In this document: positions 18,856 through 28,480 of the stretch, piece after piece
Numbering within the stretch: position 1 is the first letter of the stretch
How the letters are laid out: every line of letters starts with the position of its first letter
Assembly (NCBI GenBank): GCA_003220615.1
Contig: QHTB01000134.1
Coordinates: 36,629-100,628 of the forward strand
Source: Candidatus Rokuibacteriota bacterium
Lineage (GTDB): Bacteria > Methylomirabilota > Methylomirabilia > Rokubacteriales > CSP1-6
Direction: 5' to 3'
Length of the DNA: 64,000 nucleotides
Notes under the pieces: generated by a model
What the model was told of the DNA's origin: nothing
Database searches by the model: none
What the model saw: only the letters and a program-made list of their open reading frames with translations
Translations under genes and position numbers: made by a program

Positions 18856-19968
18856 ATGGTTGACGTCGTGATCGCCGGTGGCGGCACCGGCGGTCACACG
18901 AGTCCCGGCCTCGCCGTTGCGGCGCTCCTTCGCCAGCGTCACCTCACGTGCGCCTGGATCGGCAGCCACCACGGCGTCGAGGCGCGGATCGTCCCCGGGC
19001 GCGACGTACCGTACACCGCCATACCCACGGGCAAGCTCCGCCGCTACTGGTCGTGGCGCAACGTCGCCGATCTGCTGGTGAACACGCCGACCGGCGTCCT
19101 CGCTGCGGCTCACGCCCTCCGCCGCCTGCGTCCACGCGTCGTCTTCGCCACCGGCGGGTACGTCGCGTTGCCCGTCGTGCTGGCAGCCGCCGTCCGCCGC
19201 GTGCCCTCGGTGATCCACGAGCAGACTGCGGTCCCCGGGCTCGCGAATCGGCTGGCGGGCCGCCTCGCTTCGCGCATCGCCGTGACGTTTCCTGACGCCG
19301 ACGGACGCTTCCCGCGTGCGCGCGTCATCGTCACCGGCAACCCCATCCGGCCCGAGCTCAGATCCGGCTCGCGCGCCGACGCCATCTCCATGTTCAAGCT
19401 CGATCCGGCCACGCCGCTCGTCTACGTCACCGGAGGCGCCCAGGGCGCTCAGCGCATCAACCGCGCGGTCGGTGAGTCGCTGCCCGCCCTGCTCGCACAG
19501 ACGCAGGTGATCCACCAGTGCGGTGATAACCCGACGACGGGCGATCGCGCGTGGCTCGAGGGCCTTCGTGCCACGCTGCCACCAGCGCTCGCCGCCCGAT
19601 ACACGCTGAAGCCGTGGGTGGGTGAGGAGCTGGCGGCGATCTACGCGGCCGCCACGCTCGTGATCGGACGCGCCGGCGCGGGGACGGTCAACGAATGCTG
19701 CCACCTCGGGGTGCCGGCGCTCTACATTCCCCTGCCCGGCGCCAGCGGGGACGAGCAGATGGCCAACGCGAGAGTGGCCGAGCGCGCTGGTGGCTGCGCC
19801 GTGCTCCCACAGAAAGAGCTGACGCCGGCCCGCCTCGTCGAACGTGTGCGCGAGCTGCTGGCCGACAGGGCCGCCCTGAAGAAAATGGGCGAGCACGCCC
19901 GTGCCGTGGCCGTCCCCGATGCCGCCGAGCGCATCGTGGACGTGCTCCTCACGACGGCGCGCCGGTGA
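18856..19968 (+). CDS. MurG-like undecaprenyl-PP-MurNAc-pentapeptide GlcNAc transferase
   Basis: VIAGGGTGGHTSPGLAVA, ATGGYVALPV, HEQTAVPGLANR, GRAGAGTVNE. Confidence 0.88.
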   Translation: MVDVVIAGGGTGGHTSPGLAVAALLRQRHLTCAWIGSHHGVEARIVPGRDVPYTAIPTGKLRRYWSWRNVADLLVNTPTGVLAAAHALRRLRPRVVFATGGYVALPVVLAAAVRRVPSVIHEQTAVPGLANRLAGRLASRIAVTFPDADGRFPRARVIVTGNPIRPELRSGSRADAISMFKLDPATPLVYVTGGAQGAQRINRAVGESLPALLAQTQVIHQCGDNPTTGDRAWLEGLRATLPPALAARYTLKPWVGEELAAIYAAATLVIGRAGAGTVNECCHLGVPALYIPLPGASGDEQMANARVAERAGGCAVLPQKELTPARLVERVRELLADRAALKKMGEHARAVAVPDAAERIVDVLLTTARR

Positions 19969-20003
19969 CGATCGAGTGGCGGCGGGCGCTCCGCCCCAAC
20001 GCG

Positions 20004-20726
20004 CTACGTGGCTGGCCGACGGCCCCGAAGATCGACGCGCACCGGGCAGGCCTCGCAGCGCGGCGCCGTGCGGCAGTGCGACTTGCCGACGGCGACGAGC
20101 AGCGCGTGAAATTCGTTGAAGAGCGCGGGATCGGACGGCAGGTGAGCCTCGACGAATGCGCGCGTCTCCTCGTAGCCGGCCCGCGGGCCGATGAAACGAT
20201 GGCGAGCCAGGACGCGCCGGGCGTACGCGTCGGCGACGAACACCGGCCGGCCGGCGGCGTAGAGCAGGATCGCGTCCACGGTCTCCGGGCCGAGCCCGGG
20301 AACGTCGAGCAGCTCGCGGCGCAGCGAAGCCAGCGGCTCGCGGCGCAGCCGCTCCCAGCGCCCGCCGAAGCGCTCGAGCAGCCACACCGTGAAGTCGTGG
20401 ACCCGGCGCGCCTTGAGCCGGTAGGTGCCGGCCGAGCGGATGATCGGCGCGAGCTCGTCGACGCTCACGGCGGCGAGCCGCGTCGGGTCGAGCAGCCGGC
20501 GGCTGCGGAGCGCGGCGATCGCGAGGGCGGCGTTGGTCCACGCGGTGTGCTGGGTGAGGATCGCACCCACGGCGATCTCGTAGGCCGATCTGCCCGGCCA
20601 CCAGCGCTGAGGCCCGTACCGTCTCAGGAGAGCCACGTGGAGCCGCAAGAGCCGGGCCTTGATGGGATCCGGCGGCGGCCCAGGAATCCGGCGATGGCGG
20701 AGTCTGAACGGAGGCGCTGACGACAT
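20004..20726 (-). CDS. Endonuclease III / HhH-GPD base-excision DNA glycosylase with C-terminal Cys cluster
   Basis: EIAVGAILTQHTAWTNA, LLDVPGLGPETVDAILLYAAGRPVFVADAYARRVLAR, CRTAPRCEACPV. Confidence 0.9.
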   Translation of the reverse strand: MSSAPPFRLRHRRIPGPPPDPIKARLLRLHVALLRRYGPQRWWPGRSAYEIAVGAILTQHTAWTNAALAIAALRSRRLLDPTRLAAVSVDELAPIIRSAGTYRLKARRVHDFTVWLLERFGGRWERLRREPLASLRRELLDVPGLGPETVDAILLYAAGRPVFVADAYARRVLARHRFIGPRAGYEETRAFVEAHLPSDPALFNEFHALLVAVGKSHCRTAPRCEACPVRVDLRGRRPAT

Positions 20727-21681
20727 GCTCGGACTCATCGTCCTGCTGCAGACCCTGCTGCTGGCCGTGACGGGGCCGCCCACCTCACCCGAGTATCTCC
20801 CGCTGCGGGTGGCCGACGCCGAGGGCTACTTCAAGCGCGAAGGCCTCACCGTCGTCCTCAAGACGACGCGGGCGGAGGTCGGCGCGGCCGAGGCCCTGGC
20901 GCAGGGCCAGGTGGATCTCGCGGCGACCTCGCTCGAGGCCATCCTGCGCTTCGGGCCGCGGCAGCCTCGTCAGATGTCGAAGCTGGTGCTCGGCCTCACG
21001 GCGGCGCCTCCGGTCGCGCTGCTCACGACCAGGAACCTCGAGGGCACGCTGACCTCCGTCAAGAACCTGGTCGGTCTCAGGATCGGCGTCGCGACGCCGG
21101 GCGCTCCCGAGCACGCCTGGCTCAACGCGATCCTGGCTCGCGCCGGTGTTCCGCTGATGCGGGTGGACCTCGTCAGCCTGGGCACGCGCGGGCTCGTGAC
21201 GGGCCTCGAGACCGGTGACGTCCAGGCCGGGCTCGTGGCCGAGCCGAACGTGAGCCGGTTGGTGAACGACAACGGCGCCGTCGTCCTGGCCGATCTGCGC
21301 AGCCCGGAGGCCGTGGCCAGGACACTGGGCTCGCCGACTGTGAACGCGGGCGTGTTCGGTCGATCCGACCGCATGCCGCGCGACGCCGACCTCGCCGCCT
21401 TCGGCCGTGCGGTGCTGGCGGCCGAGCGGCTGATCGCCGACACGTCCGCCGAGGATCTGGCGGCGCGGTGGCCCGCCAGCCTGATCGGCGCCCCCGACGA
21501 GTTCTCGCGCCGGCTCAACACTACGCGCGAGATCTTCTTGCCGAACGGCACGGTGACGCCCGCCCAGCTCACCGAGACCGTGGACATCGTCCGCGCCTAC
21601 GGCCCGCTGCCCGCCACGCTGAAGATGCCCAAGCCCGAGGAGTTCATCCACCGGTCGGCTCTCAAACGCCGAAGTCCCTGA
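20725..21681 (+). CDS. NMT1/SsuA-like ABC transporter substrate-binding protein
   Basis: YLPLRVADAEGYFKREGLTVVLKTTRAEVGAAEALAQGQVDLA. Confidence 0.85.
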   Translation: MLGLIVLLQTLLLAVTGPPTSPEYLPLRVADAEGYFKREGLTVVLKTTRAEVGAAEALAQGQVDLAATSLEAILRFGPRQPRQMSKLVLGLTAAPPVALLTTRNLEGTLTSVKNLVGLRIGVATPGAPEHAWLNAILARAGVPLMRVDLVSLGTRGLVTGLETGDVQAGLVAEPNVSRLVNDNGAVVLADLRSPEAVARTLGSPTVNAGVFGRSDRMPRDADLAAFGRAVLAAERLIADTSAEDLAARWPASLIGAPDEFSRRLNTTREIFLPNGTVTPAQLTETVDIVRAYGPLPATLKMPKPEEFIHRSALKRRSP

Positions 21682-22219
21682 GCAGGCGGCGGGTCGCGTC
21701 GAGCGGCAGCCCGACGACGTTGGTGTAGGAGCCGACGTACCCCGCCACCAGATCACTCCCCTTCTCCTGGATCGCGTAGGCGCCGGCCTTGTCGAATGGC
21801 TCTCCCGTGGCGACGTAGTCGTCGATGGCCTGATCGGTGAACGACGCCATGAACACCCGGGTCACGACCGCCGTCGCGGCCTCGCGCCGACTGGCGGCAT
21901 CGACGACGCCGACGCCCGTGATGACCTCGTGGCTTCGGCCGCGCAGGCGGCGGAGCATGGCGCGCGCATCATCATGGCTCGTCGGCTTGCCCAGCGGCTG
22001 GCCGTCGACGACGACGATCGTGTCGGCGCCCAGCACCACGCCCTCGGTCACCCGGCCGGCGACGGCACGCGCCTTCCTGAGCGCCAGCGCGGCGACCGGG
22101 GCTGGCGTGATCGGCGCCGCGAGCGCTTCGTCGACGTTCGATGGGACGACGACGAAATCGTGAATCAGCCGGGCGAGGAGCTCCCGCCTCCGGGGCGAGG
22201 CGGAAGCGAGGATGACCAC
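21662..22219 (-). CDS. maf: Maf-like nucleotide pyrophosphatase
   Basis: MVILASASPRRRELL, GADTIVVVDGQPLGKP, EPFDKAGAYAIQEKGS. Confidence 0.95.
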   Translation of the reverse strand: MVILASASPRRRELLARLIHDFVVVPSNVDEALAAPITPAPVAALALRKARAVAGRVTEGVVLGADTIVVVDGQPLGKPTSHDDARAMLRRLRGRSHEVITGVGVVDAASRREAATAVVTRVFMASFTDQAIDDYVATGEPFDKAGAYAIQEKGSDLVAGYVGSYTNVVGLPLDATRRLLRDFGV

Positions 22220-22235
22220 TGGTCGTCGCGGAGGC

Positions 22236-22517
22236 TTAGAGGTGGCGGAGCGTCACGGCGGAGATGACGATGCCGAGGACGCCGACGACGTTGACCTTGA
22301 ACGCCACACCCAGCGTGAACGCGATCAGCCGGAGATCGAGCGTCACGGGCGGCGTGACGCCGATGGTCGGGCCCTTCGTGAGGAATTCCTGGACCCATCC
22401 GCTGGTGAGATTACCGAGCAACTCGCCGAGGAGCGAGCCGACGACGAGACCGGCCACGACGATCAACACGACGAGGCCGAACCCACGCTGGGCCGCCGCG
22501 CCGGAGGCGATGTTTAT
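22236..22517 (-). CDS. DUF4321-like small membrane protein (start uncertain)
   Basis: VVAGLVVGSLLGELLGNLTSG...FLTKGPTIGVTPPVTLDLRLIAFTLGVAFKVNVVGVLGI. Confidence 0.7.
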   Translation of the reverse strand: MNIASGAAAQRGFGLVVLIVVAGLVVGSLLGELLGNLTSGWVQEFLTKGPTIGVTPPVTLDLRLIAFTLGVAFKVNVVGVLGIVISAVTLRHL

Positions 22518-23434
22518 GCCACGATCAGCGGGTTGGCGTCCGTGACCACTCGCGTCTCGGCGGCGATCGCTCGGCGGAGGTGCTTGGGGAGGCCGAAAGC
22601 GTGCTGGTGGGTCTGGCCGTCCCAGTAGGACAGCTCACCCTTCACGCGCTCGGCGATGAGTCGGTCCACCGTGGCGACATCCTGCTTCCGGGGATCGATC
22701 TTCTTCCCGGCCAGGATGAACCCCCACGGAGTCCCGAAGCATGAGATGAATGTCTGATAGCCGGCGACAACCGGGAAAACTTCCCGAAGTGTCCGGTGAA
22801 TGGCAGTGAAGAAGGCCTGCTCGCCGATCTTCGTCATCCCTGCCTGCATGGTGAGCACGCCACCGGGCGTCAGGCGATCGTAGACGACCTTGTAGAACTC
22901 CCGGCTGTAGAGCAGACAGGCCGGGCCCTCTTCTAGCGGCTCGACGAGATCGCTGACGATCAGGTCGAAGCGGTCGCTGGTCCGCTCGAGGTACGCCCGG
23001 GCGTCTTCGTGCCGTAGCTCGGTGCGCGGGTCGTCGAAGGCGCCCTGGTGCATCTCGGGCAGATGGCGCTTGCAGAGCTCGACGACCTCGCCGTCGATGT
23101 CGACCATGACGGCTCGCGTCAAGGAGGGGTACCGCAGGAACTCCCGGAGGGTCGCTCCCTCCCCGCCTCCGATGACCAGCGCGCTCTTCGGCGCGCCCTC
23201 CACGGCCAGCAGACCGGGATGGACGAGGGCCTCGTGGTAGATGAACTCGTCATGCTGGCTGGACTGGATGCGGCCGTCCAGGACCAGGCACTTGCCGTAC
23301 GACGCCGTCTCCATGATCTCGACCTGCTGGAACTTGGTCTGAGCCTGGACGAGGGTCCGCACGATGGCGTGCATGTGCCCTTCGACGGGCGTCGTGGTCT
23401 CGAAGAACCACTTGTACGACTGAGGATTGATCAA
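22514..23434 (-). CDS. speE: Spermidine synthase
   Basis: QTKFQQVEIMETASYGKCLVLDGRIQSSQHDEFIYHEALVHPG, VIGGGEGATLRE. Confidence 0.95.
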   Translation of the reverse strand: MINPQSYKWFFETTTPVEGHMHAIVRTLVQAQTKFQQVEIMETASYGKCLVLDGRIQSSQHDEFIYHEALVHPGLLAVEGAPKSALVIGGGEGATLREFLRYPSLTRAVMVDIDGEVVELCKRHLPEMHQGAFDDPRTELRHEDARAYLERTSDRFDLIVSDLVEPLEEGPACLLYSREFYKVVYDRLTPGGVLTMQAGMTKIGEQAFFTAIHRTLREVFPVVAGYQTFISCFGTPWGFILAGKKIDPRKQDVATVDRLIAERVKGELSYWDGQTHQHAFGLPKHLRRAIAAETRVVTDANPLIVA

Positions 23435-23826
23435 CTGACTGCGACCGGCGCTTTGTTGGCGACCGGAGCGGCGGCGTTCACGAACACGCCCCGCTGCATC
23501 TCGACCACGGAGGCGCGCTCGGCGCCGAACTGCTCGACCAGGTAATTCACGGCGATCTCCGGCTGGAGGACTTCACCGCAGGAGAAGACGTCCACCGCCG
23601 CATAGCGGTACTCGGGCCAGGTGTGAATCGAGAGATGGGACTCGGCGATGACGACCACGCCGCTGATCCCGAATGGGTTGAACTCGTGGAAGACGACGTC
23701 GACGATCGTGGCTTGCGCCCGCTTCGCCGCTTCGATGAGGGAGCTTTTCACGGCTTCGAGGTTGTTGATGGACTCGGAGTCGCAATCGAACAACTCGAGA
23801 AGCAGGTGTCGTCCCAAGGCGTTCAA
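23431..23826 (-). CDS. speD: S-adenosylmethionine decarboxylase proenzyme
   Basis: GRHLLLELFDCDSESINN, ESHLSIHTWPEYRYAAVDVFSCG. Confidence 0.96.
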   Translation of the reverse strand: MNALGRHLLLELFDCDSESINNLEAVKSSLIEAAKRAQATIVDVVFHEFNPFGISGVVVIAESHLSIHTWPEYRYAAVDVFSCGEVLQPEIAVNYLVEQFGAERASVVEMQRGVFVNAAAPVANKAPVAVS

Positions 23827-23899
23827 TCCAGCGGCCTCCTTTCGCCTTCGACCATCTACCGCACCTCTCCTGCAACGCGCTCATCGGCGTCGCTGTTAC

Positions 23900-24018
23900 G
23901 CGGCAAAAAAAACTTGCCGCAGCCAAAAACAAAGTCACTGTATGGTCGCGTAAAGTCGATTGCAAGGAAAAAACGCGACTTGACACGTTCTTCGACCCCG
24001 CTCCGGCAAAATTTGCCG
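23900..24018. promoter_or_regulatory. AT-rich intergenic region with nested inverted repeats between divergent polyamine operons
   Basis: GCGGCAA-N7-TTGCCGC (23900-23920), GTCGCGT-N21-ACGCGAC (23945-23979), CGGCAAAATTTGCCG (24004-24018). Confidence 0.5.
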
Positions 24019-24550
24019 CGCGATCGCCAGCGAGTCACGTCGCGCTGGCAGCGACACGAGCGGGCTGGATCGTTTTCGTCGGCTCGCCTCGGGCGCTAGA
24101 CCTCAGCCCCAACCACCCTGCGGCTCGCACTGCGGCGACTCGCCACGCGACAGCCAGGCAGGAGGCGCCTCGTCAGCCCGCCTCAGGCGCGCGACCCGAC
24201 CGGCCCGCCCGTGGCGGCTCCGGCGGCGCCCGGCGCGATCAGAAACTTCCTCACTCGCGCTGCGCGCGTGACTCGTCGCGAGCGGACGCGCGGCCGTCGC
24301 CTTCGCGCGACCGTCGAGACGTCGGATCGATCGTCGATCAGCTCGCAGGCGACACCACGAACGGCTCAGTGCTCGGGTCTGGAGCGCCAACTGCGGCGGC
24401 GCGGACGCGCAGCCACCGTCTGAGCGTCACGTAACCACACTTTTCTCTTGCATTCGTTCTCGCGGCCCGTAGAGTGGCGAATGTGCGGTGCGACGGCGCT
24501 CCGCTTGCAGAAGGAGGCGGAACAACAGAGGAGATGGGAGGATCGATCGG

Positions 24551-25030
24551 ATGACGAAGCGGATCACGATGGCGGCGGCAACCGTGGGACACGCGGAGGG
24601 CGGCACCCCTCTCAACGCTTTCGACAATGCGCTACTCGCGGCCGGCATCGGCAACATCAACCTCGTCAAGATCTCCAGCATTCTTCCCCCGGAGGTCCCG
24701 GTCATCGAGCTACCGAAGATCAAGCTCGGAGCGCTCATCCCCACGGCCTACGCGGCCATGACGAGCGAGAAGCCGGGCGAGACGGTGGCGGCCGCGGTTG
24801 GCTACGCCATCCCAGACGACCCAGCCAAGAACGGCGTCATCATGGAGTTCCACGGGTACGCGACCCGCGAGCATGCCGAGCGGACGATCGAGGCCATGCT
24901 CGAAGAAGCCTTCCGGGTTCGGGGCGAGCCCATCCGGGAGATGAAGATCTTCGCGGTCGAGCACACGGTCGAGCGGACGGGCTGCGCGCTAGCCGCCATC
25001 ACCTTGCTCGCCGAAGACGACCTCGTTTAG
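24551..25030 (+). CDS. Pyruvoyl-dependent arginine decarboxylase
   Basis: GNINLVKISSILPPEVPVIELPKIKLGALIPTAYAAMTSE, KISS cleavage region. Confidence 0.93.
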   Translation: MTKRITMAAATVGHAEGGTPLNAFDNALLAAGIGNINLVKISSILPPEVPVIELPKIKLGALIPTAYAAMTSEKPGETVAAAVGYAIPDDPAKNGVIMEFHGYATREHAERTIEAMLEEAFRVRGEPIREMKIFAVEHTVERTGCALAAITLLAEDDLV

Positions 25031-25051
25031 CGCGGGGCTCGCGACCGGCCG

Positions 25052-25918
25052 TTGCGTCCGGCCTCGCCGCCGTTCATCGCTTGTACTCGGTCTCTCGCCG
25101 AGGCCCGGATCGTCGTCTACGGCATCCCGTTCGAGGGCCGCGTCAACCTGCGCAAGGGCGCCGACGGCGGCCCTCGCGATCTTCGCCTGGCCTCCGATTC
25201 CATCGAGACGTACTCACCCGGCCTCGGCCGGGACCTCGAGGATCTTCCGCTCTGCGACCTCGGGGACTGTGAGCTACCGGACGGCGCGCCGCCGCGAGAG
25301 CAGCTCGACGCGGCCCGGGCCGACATCACCTCCTGGTGGCGGCCGGGCCTGCTCCCATTCATGCTCGGCGGCGATCACACCGCGACCGTGCCCGTGATCG
25401 AGGCCGTCTTCCCGTCCTTTCCCGACCTCCGCATCCTCCAGCTCGACGCCCATCCCGACACCCGTGACGAGTTCCTCGGCGAGCCGTTCAACTACGCCTC
25501 GGCGATGGCGCGGGTCATGGACGTCGTGGGCAAGGAGCGCGTCTGGCAGGTCGGCATCCGGACGGGATCACGCGAGGAGTGGGAGGGCGAGCGGCCGCAC
25601 GTCTTCCCTGCCCACGCGATCCATCCGTACGACGCCGTCCGCCGGCTTCTGCCGGAGCTCGGCCGGCATCCGCTCTACGTCACGATCGATGTGGACGTGT
25701 TGGATCCGTCGGAGGCGCCCGGCACCGGCTCACCCGAGCCCGGCGGCCTGCGCGTTCCGGAGCTGGTCGAGATCGTCCGCCTGCTCAGCCAGTGTCGTGT
25801 CATCGGCGGTGACCTCGTCGAAGTAGCTCAGGCCTGGGACCCGAGCGGTCGCACCGGCATCGCGGCATCCTGCGTGATCCGCGAAGCCATGCTGACCTGG
25901 TGGGGGGACATTCGCTGA
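25052..25918 (+). CDS. speB: Agmatinase / ureohydrolase
   Basis: GIPFEGRVNLRKGADGGP, LGGDHTATVP, LQLDAHPDTRDE, TIDVDVLDPSEAPGTGSPEPGG. Confidence 0.93.
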   Translation: MRPASPPFIACTRSLAEARIVVYGIPFEGRVNLRKGADGGPRDLRLASDSIETYSPGLGRDLEDLPLCDLGDCELPDGAPPREQLDAARADITSWWRPGLLPFMLGGDHTATVPVIEAVFPSFPDLRILQLDAHPDTRDEFLGEPFNYASAMARVMDVVGKERVWQVGIRTGSREEWEGERPHVFPAHAIHPYDAVRRLLPELGRHPLYVTIDVDVLDPSEAPGTGSPEPGGLRVPELVEIVRLLSQCRVIGGDLVEVAQAWDPSGRTGIAASCVIREAMLTWWGDIR

Positions 25919-26679
25919 GACAATACTCGGCCCCGCGGCTGTACGAGATCGCGTTCGACATGAATCGCAAACGGGAGGTGGACTTCCTCGTCCACGCCTT
26001 CCGCCACTTCGCCCGACGCCGCGTGCGCCGGGTCCTCGACATCGCGTGCGGAACCGGGCCACACCTGATCCGCCTGGCCGATCGCGGCTACCAGATGGCC
26101 GGCCTCGATCTCTCGCAGAAGAACATCGCGTTCCTCACGGAGCGGATCGCCGACAAGGGCCACACGGCCGACCTGGTCGTAGGCGACATGACGAACTTCC
26201 GTCTCCGCCGACCCGTGGACGCGGCGATCTGCATGCAGGACTCTCAGGGCCACCTGCTCACGAACGAACAGCTCCTCTCCCACCTCAAGTGCGTGGCGAG
26301 GGCGGTTCGGCCCGGCGGCCTCTACGTCTTCGACCGCTACATGGCGTCCTCCTGGACGGACCCGGCGCGGAGCTGGTCGTGGTCGCGCCGGCGCGGCGGC
26401 CTCGCCGTCCGCGCGTCGTTCTCCGCCCTGCACGATGTCAATCCGGTCAGCCAGGTCTTCCGGGAGCGGATGTTCATCGAGGCGGTCGAGAACGGCACGC
26501 GACAGGTCTATCGTCAGACCCACCTGAGCCGCATGGTGTTTCCGCAGGAGCTGAGAGCCCTGGTCGACCTGGCCGGGGGGTTCGAGTTCGTTCAGTGGTT
26601 CTTCGGCTTCAAGCCTCACCAGATCCTCGAGCGGTCCAAGCACCCTCTACTCATGGTCGTCGTGCTCCGACGACGCTAG
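25900..26679 (+). CDS. Class I SAM-dependent methyltransferase
   Basis: VLDIACGTGPHLIRLADRGYQMAGLDLS. Confidence 0.85.
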   Translation: MGGHSLRQYSAPRLYEIAFDMNRKREVDFLVHAFRHFARRRVRRVLDIACGTGPHLIRLADRGYQMAGLDLSQKNIAFLTERIADKGHTADLVVGDMTNFRLRRPVDAAICMQDSQGHLLTNEQLLSHLKCVARAVRPGGLYVFDRYMASSWTDPARSWSWSRRRGGLAVRASFSALHDVNPVSQVFRERMFIEAVENGTRQVYRQTHLSRMVFPQELRALVDLAGGFEFVQWFFGFKPHQILERSKHPLLMVVVLRRR

Positions 26680-26703
26680 CCCGGAGCGCGGGAAAGGGGC
26701 CGG

Positions 26704-27126
26704 ATGTTTCTGGTCAAGACGCGGATAGGGCCGAGCAAGATTCACGGGATTGGCGTCTTTGCCGAGGAACGGATCCCCAAGGGCCAGATGATCTGGGTGT
26801 TCGACGCCCGTATCGACGTTCGAGTGCCCATCTCGGATCTGCCGACCTTTCCGCCTCCCATGCGGGCTTTCCTGCGCAAGTACGGCTACGAGGAGATGCA
26901 CGAGGACCGGCGGACGATCGTGCTCTGCGGAGACCACGCGAGGCACGTGAATCACTCGAACGACCCGAATGTGACCGACGGCGAGGCCGACCTCGCGGCA
27001 CGCGACATCGAGCGCGGCGAAGAGCTCACGTGCAACTACTACGCGTTCGACCTCGACGCGGAGCGAAAGCTGTCGCAGGGTCGCAGCACCCGGGCGGCGC
27101 GGAAGTCGAGGTCCGTGCTGGTCTAA
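26704..27126 (+). CDS. SET domain-containing protein
   Basis: KIHGIGVFAEERIPKGQMIW...HVNHSNDPNV...IERGEELTCNYYAFD. Confidence 0.85.
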   Translation: MFLVKTRIGPSKIHGIGVFAEERIPKGQMIWVFDARIDVRVPISDLPTFPPPMRAFLRKYGYEEMHEDRRTIVLCGDHARHVNHSNDPNVTDGEADLAARDIERGEELTCNYYAFDLDAERKLSQGRSTRAARKSRSVLV

Positions 27127-27154
27127 CCCTCCCCGAGGCCAGTAAGCTTGCCGC

Positions 27155-28327
27155 GTGAAGCCTCCGGTCCTCCGGCTCAAGCGCGGCCGAGACCCCCGTG
27201 TCCGCGTCCACCCCTGGATCTTCAAAGGGGACGTGGCGGACGTCAGCGACGTCGAGCCGGGCGCGGTCGTGACCATCGTCGACGTTGCCGGCCGCTTCGT
27301 TGGCCGTGGCCTCTACAACCCCCGCCCCGCGCTCTGCTGTCGGGTGGTGACGTGGCGGGATGAGGCCGTGGGCGATGCGCTGTTGCGCCGGCGCATCGCG
27401 GTGGCTGTTGCCCGTCGCACGGAACACGGAGCGCTGCCAACACTCGGCCGGCTCGTCTGGAGTGAGGCCGACGGCCTGCCCGGGCTCGTCGTGGACCGCT
27501 ACGGCCCGGTCGCCGTCGTTCAATGCCTCACGCTGGGGATGGCGCGGCGCCGCCGTGACCTCGTCAGCGCCCTTCGGGAGGCCATCGGCGACGTTCCCGT
27601 GTTCTCGGCCGACGAACCCGGCCAGGCCACCCTCGAAGGCTTCGATCCCGCACGTACCTGGCTCGACGAGCACGGCCCCGACCACGTGATCGTGGAAGAA
27701 GGCGCGGTGAAGATCGGCGTCACGTTCGGGCAGGGCCACAAGACCGGCCTCTATCTCGACCAGCGCGAGAACCGATTGAGGGTCGCCGCCCATGCCGCCG
27801 GGTGCGACGTCCTCGATGCGTTCTCCTACACCGCCGGCTTCGCCTGCCACGCCCTCGTCGCCGGCGCGCGCCGAGCCGTATGCCTGGAGTCGTCGCCGGA
27901 AGCCATCTCCGGGGCGCACGAGAACTTCAAGCTGAACGACGTCGCCGATCGGGCCCGGATCGTGGCTGGCAACGCGTTCGACGAGTTGCGGCGCCTGGAC
28001 CGCTCAGGCGAGCGTTTCGGTCTGGTGGTCCTGGACCCCCCGCCGTTCGCCCGCGGGCGGGACGCGCTCGACGCCGCGGCGCGCGGCTACAAGGAGGTCA
28101 ATCTGCGTGCGATGAGGCTGCTGGCTCCGGGCGGCGTTCTGGCGACGTTCTCCTGCTCGCACCACGTGTCGGCGGAAATGTTCGAGGCGATTTGCCGCGA
28201 GGCCGCCGGTGACGCCGGTGTGTCGCTCCGCGTCCTCGACCGCCTGACGCAGTCCGCCGATCATCCCGAAGCTCTCACGATCCCGGAGACGCGTTATCTG
28301 AAAGGCGTGCTGCTGCACGCCGTCTGA
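27155..28327 (+). CDS. RlmI-type 23S rRNA (cytosine) methyltransferase with N-terminal PUA-like domain
   Basis: RVRVHPWIFKGDV, QGHKTGLYLDQRENR, VLDAFSYTAGFACHAL, LDPPPFAR, FSCSHHV. Confidence 0.92.
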   Translation: MKPPVLRLKRGRDPRVRVHPWIFKGDVADVSDVEPGAVVTIVDVAGRFVGRGLYNPRPALCCRVVTWRDEAVGDALLRRRIAVAVARRTEHGALPTLGRLVWSEADGLPGLVVDRYGPVAVVQCLTLGMARRRRDLVSALREAIGDVPVFSADEPGQATLEGFDPARTWLDEHGPDHVIVEEGAVKIGVTFGQGHKTGLYLDQRENRLRVAAHAAGCDVLDAFSYTAGFACHALVAGARRAVCLESSPEAISGAHENFKLNDVADRARIVAGNAFDELRRLDRSGERFGLVVLDPPPFARGRDALDAAARGYKEVNLRAMRLLAPGGVLATFSCSHHVSAEMFEAICREAAGDAGVSLRVLDRLTQSADHPEALTIPETRYLKGVLLHAV

Positions 28328-28480
28328 AACGCGGCGAGGCGCACGTCGGGCCCGCCGACGCGGGCGGTCGGTGCGGCGTTGTGAAACCCGTTTCCCGCCG
28401 CGGCAGGCAGGCGCTCAGAGTAGATGGAAAATCGTCGGCCGACCAACGGCGCGAGCACGTGGTCGCACAATGCCGCGCCG

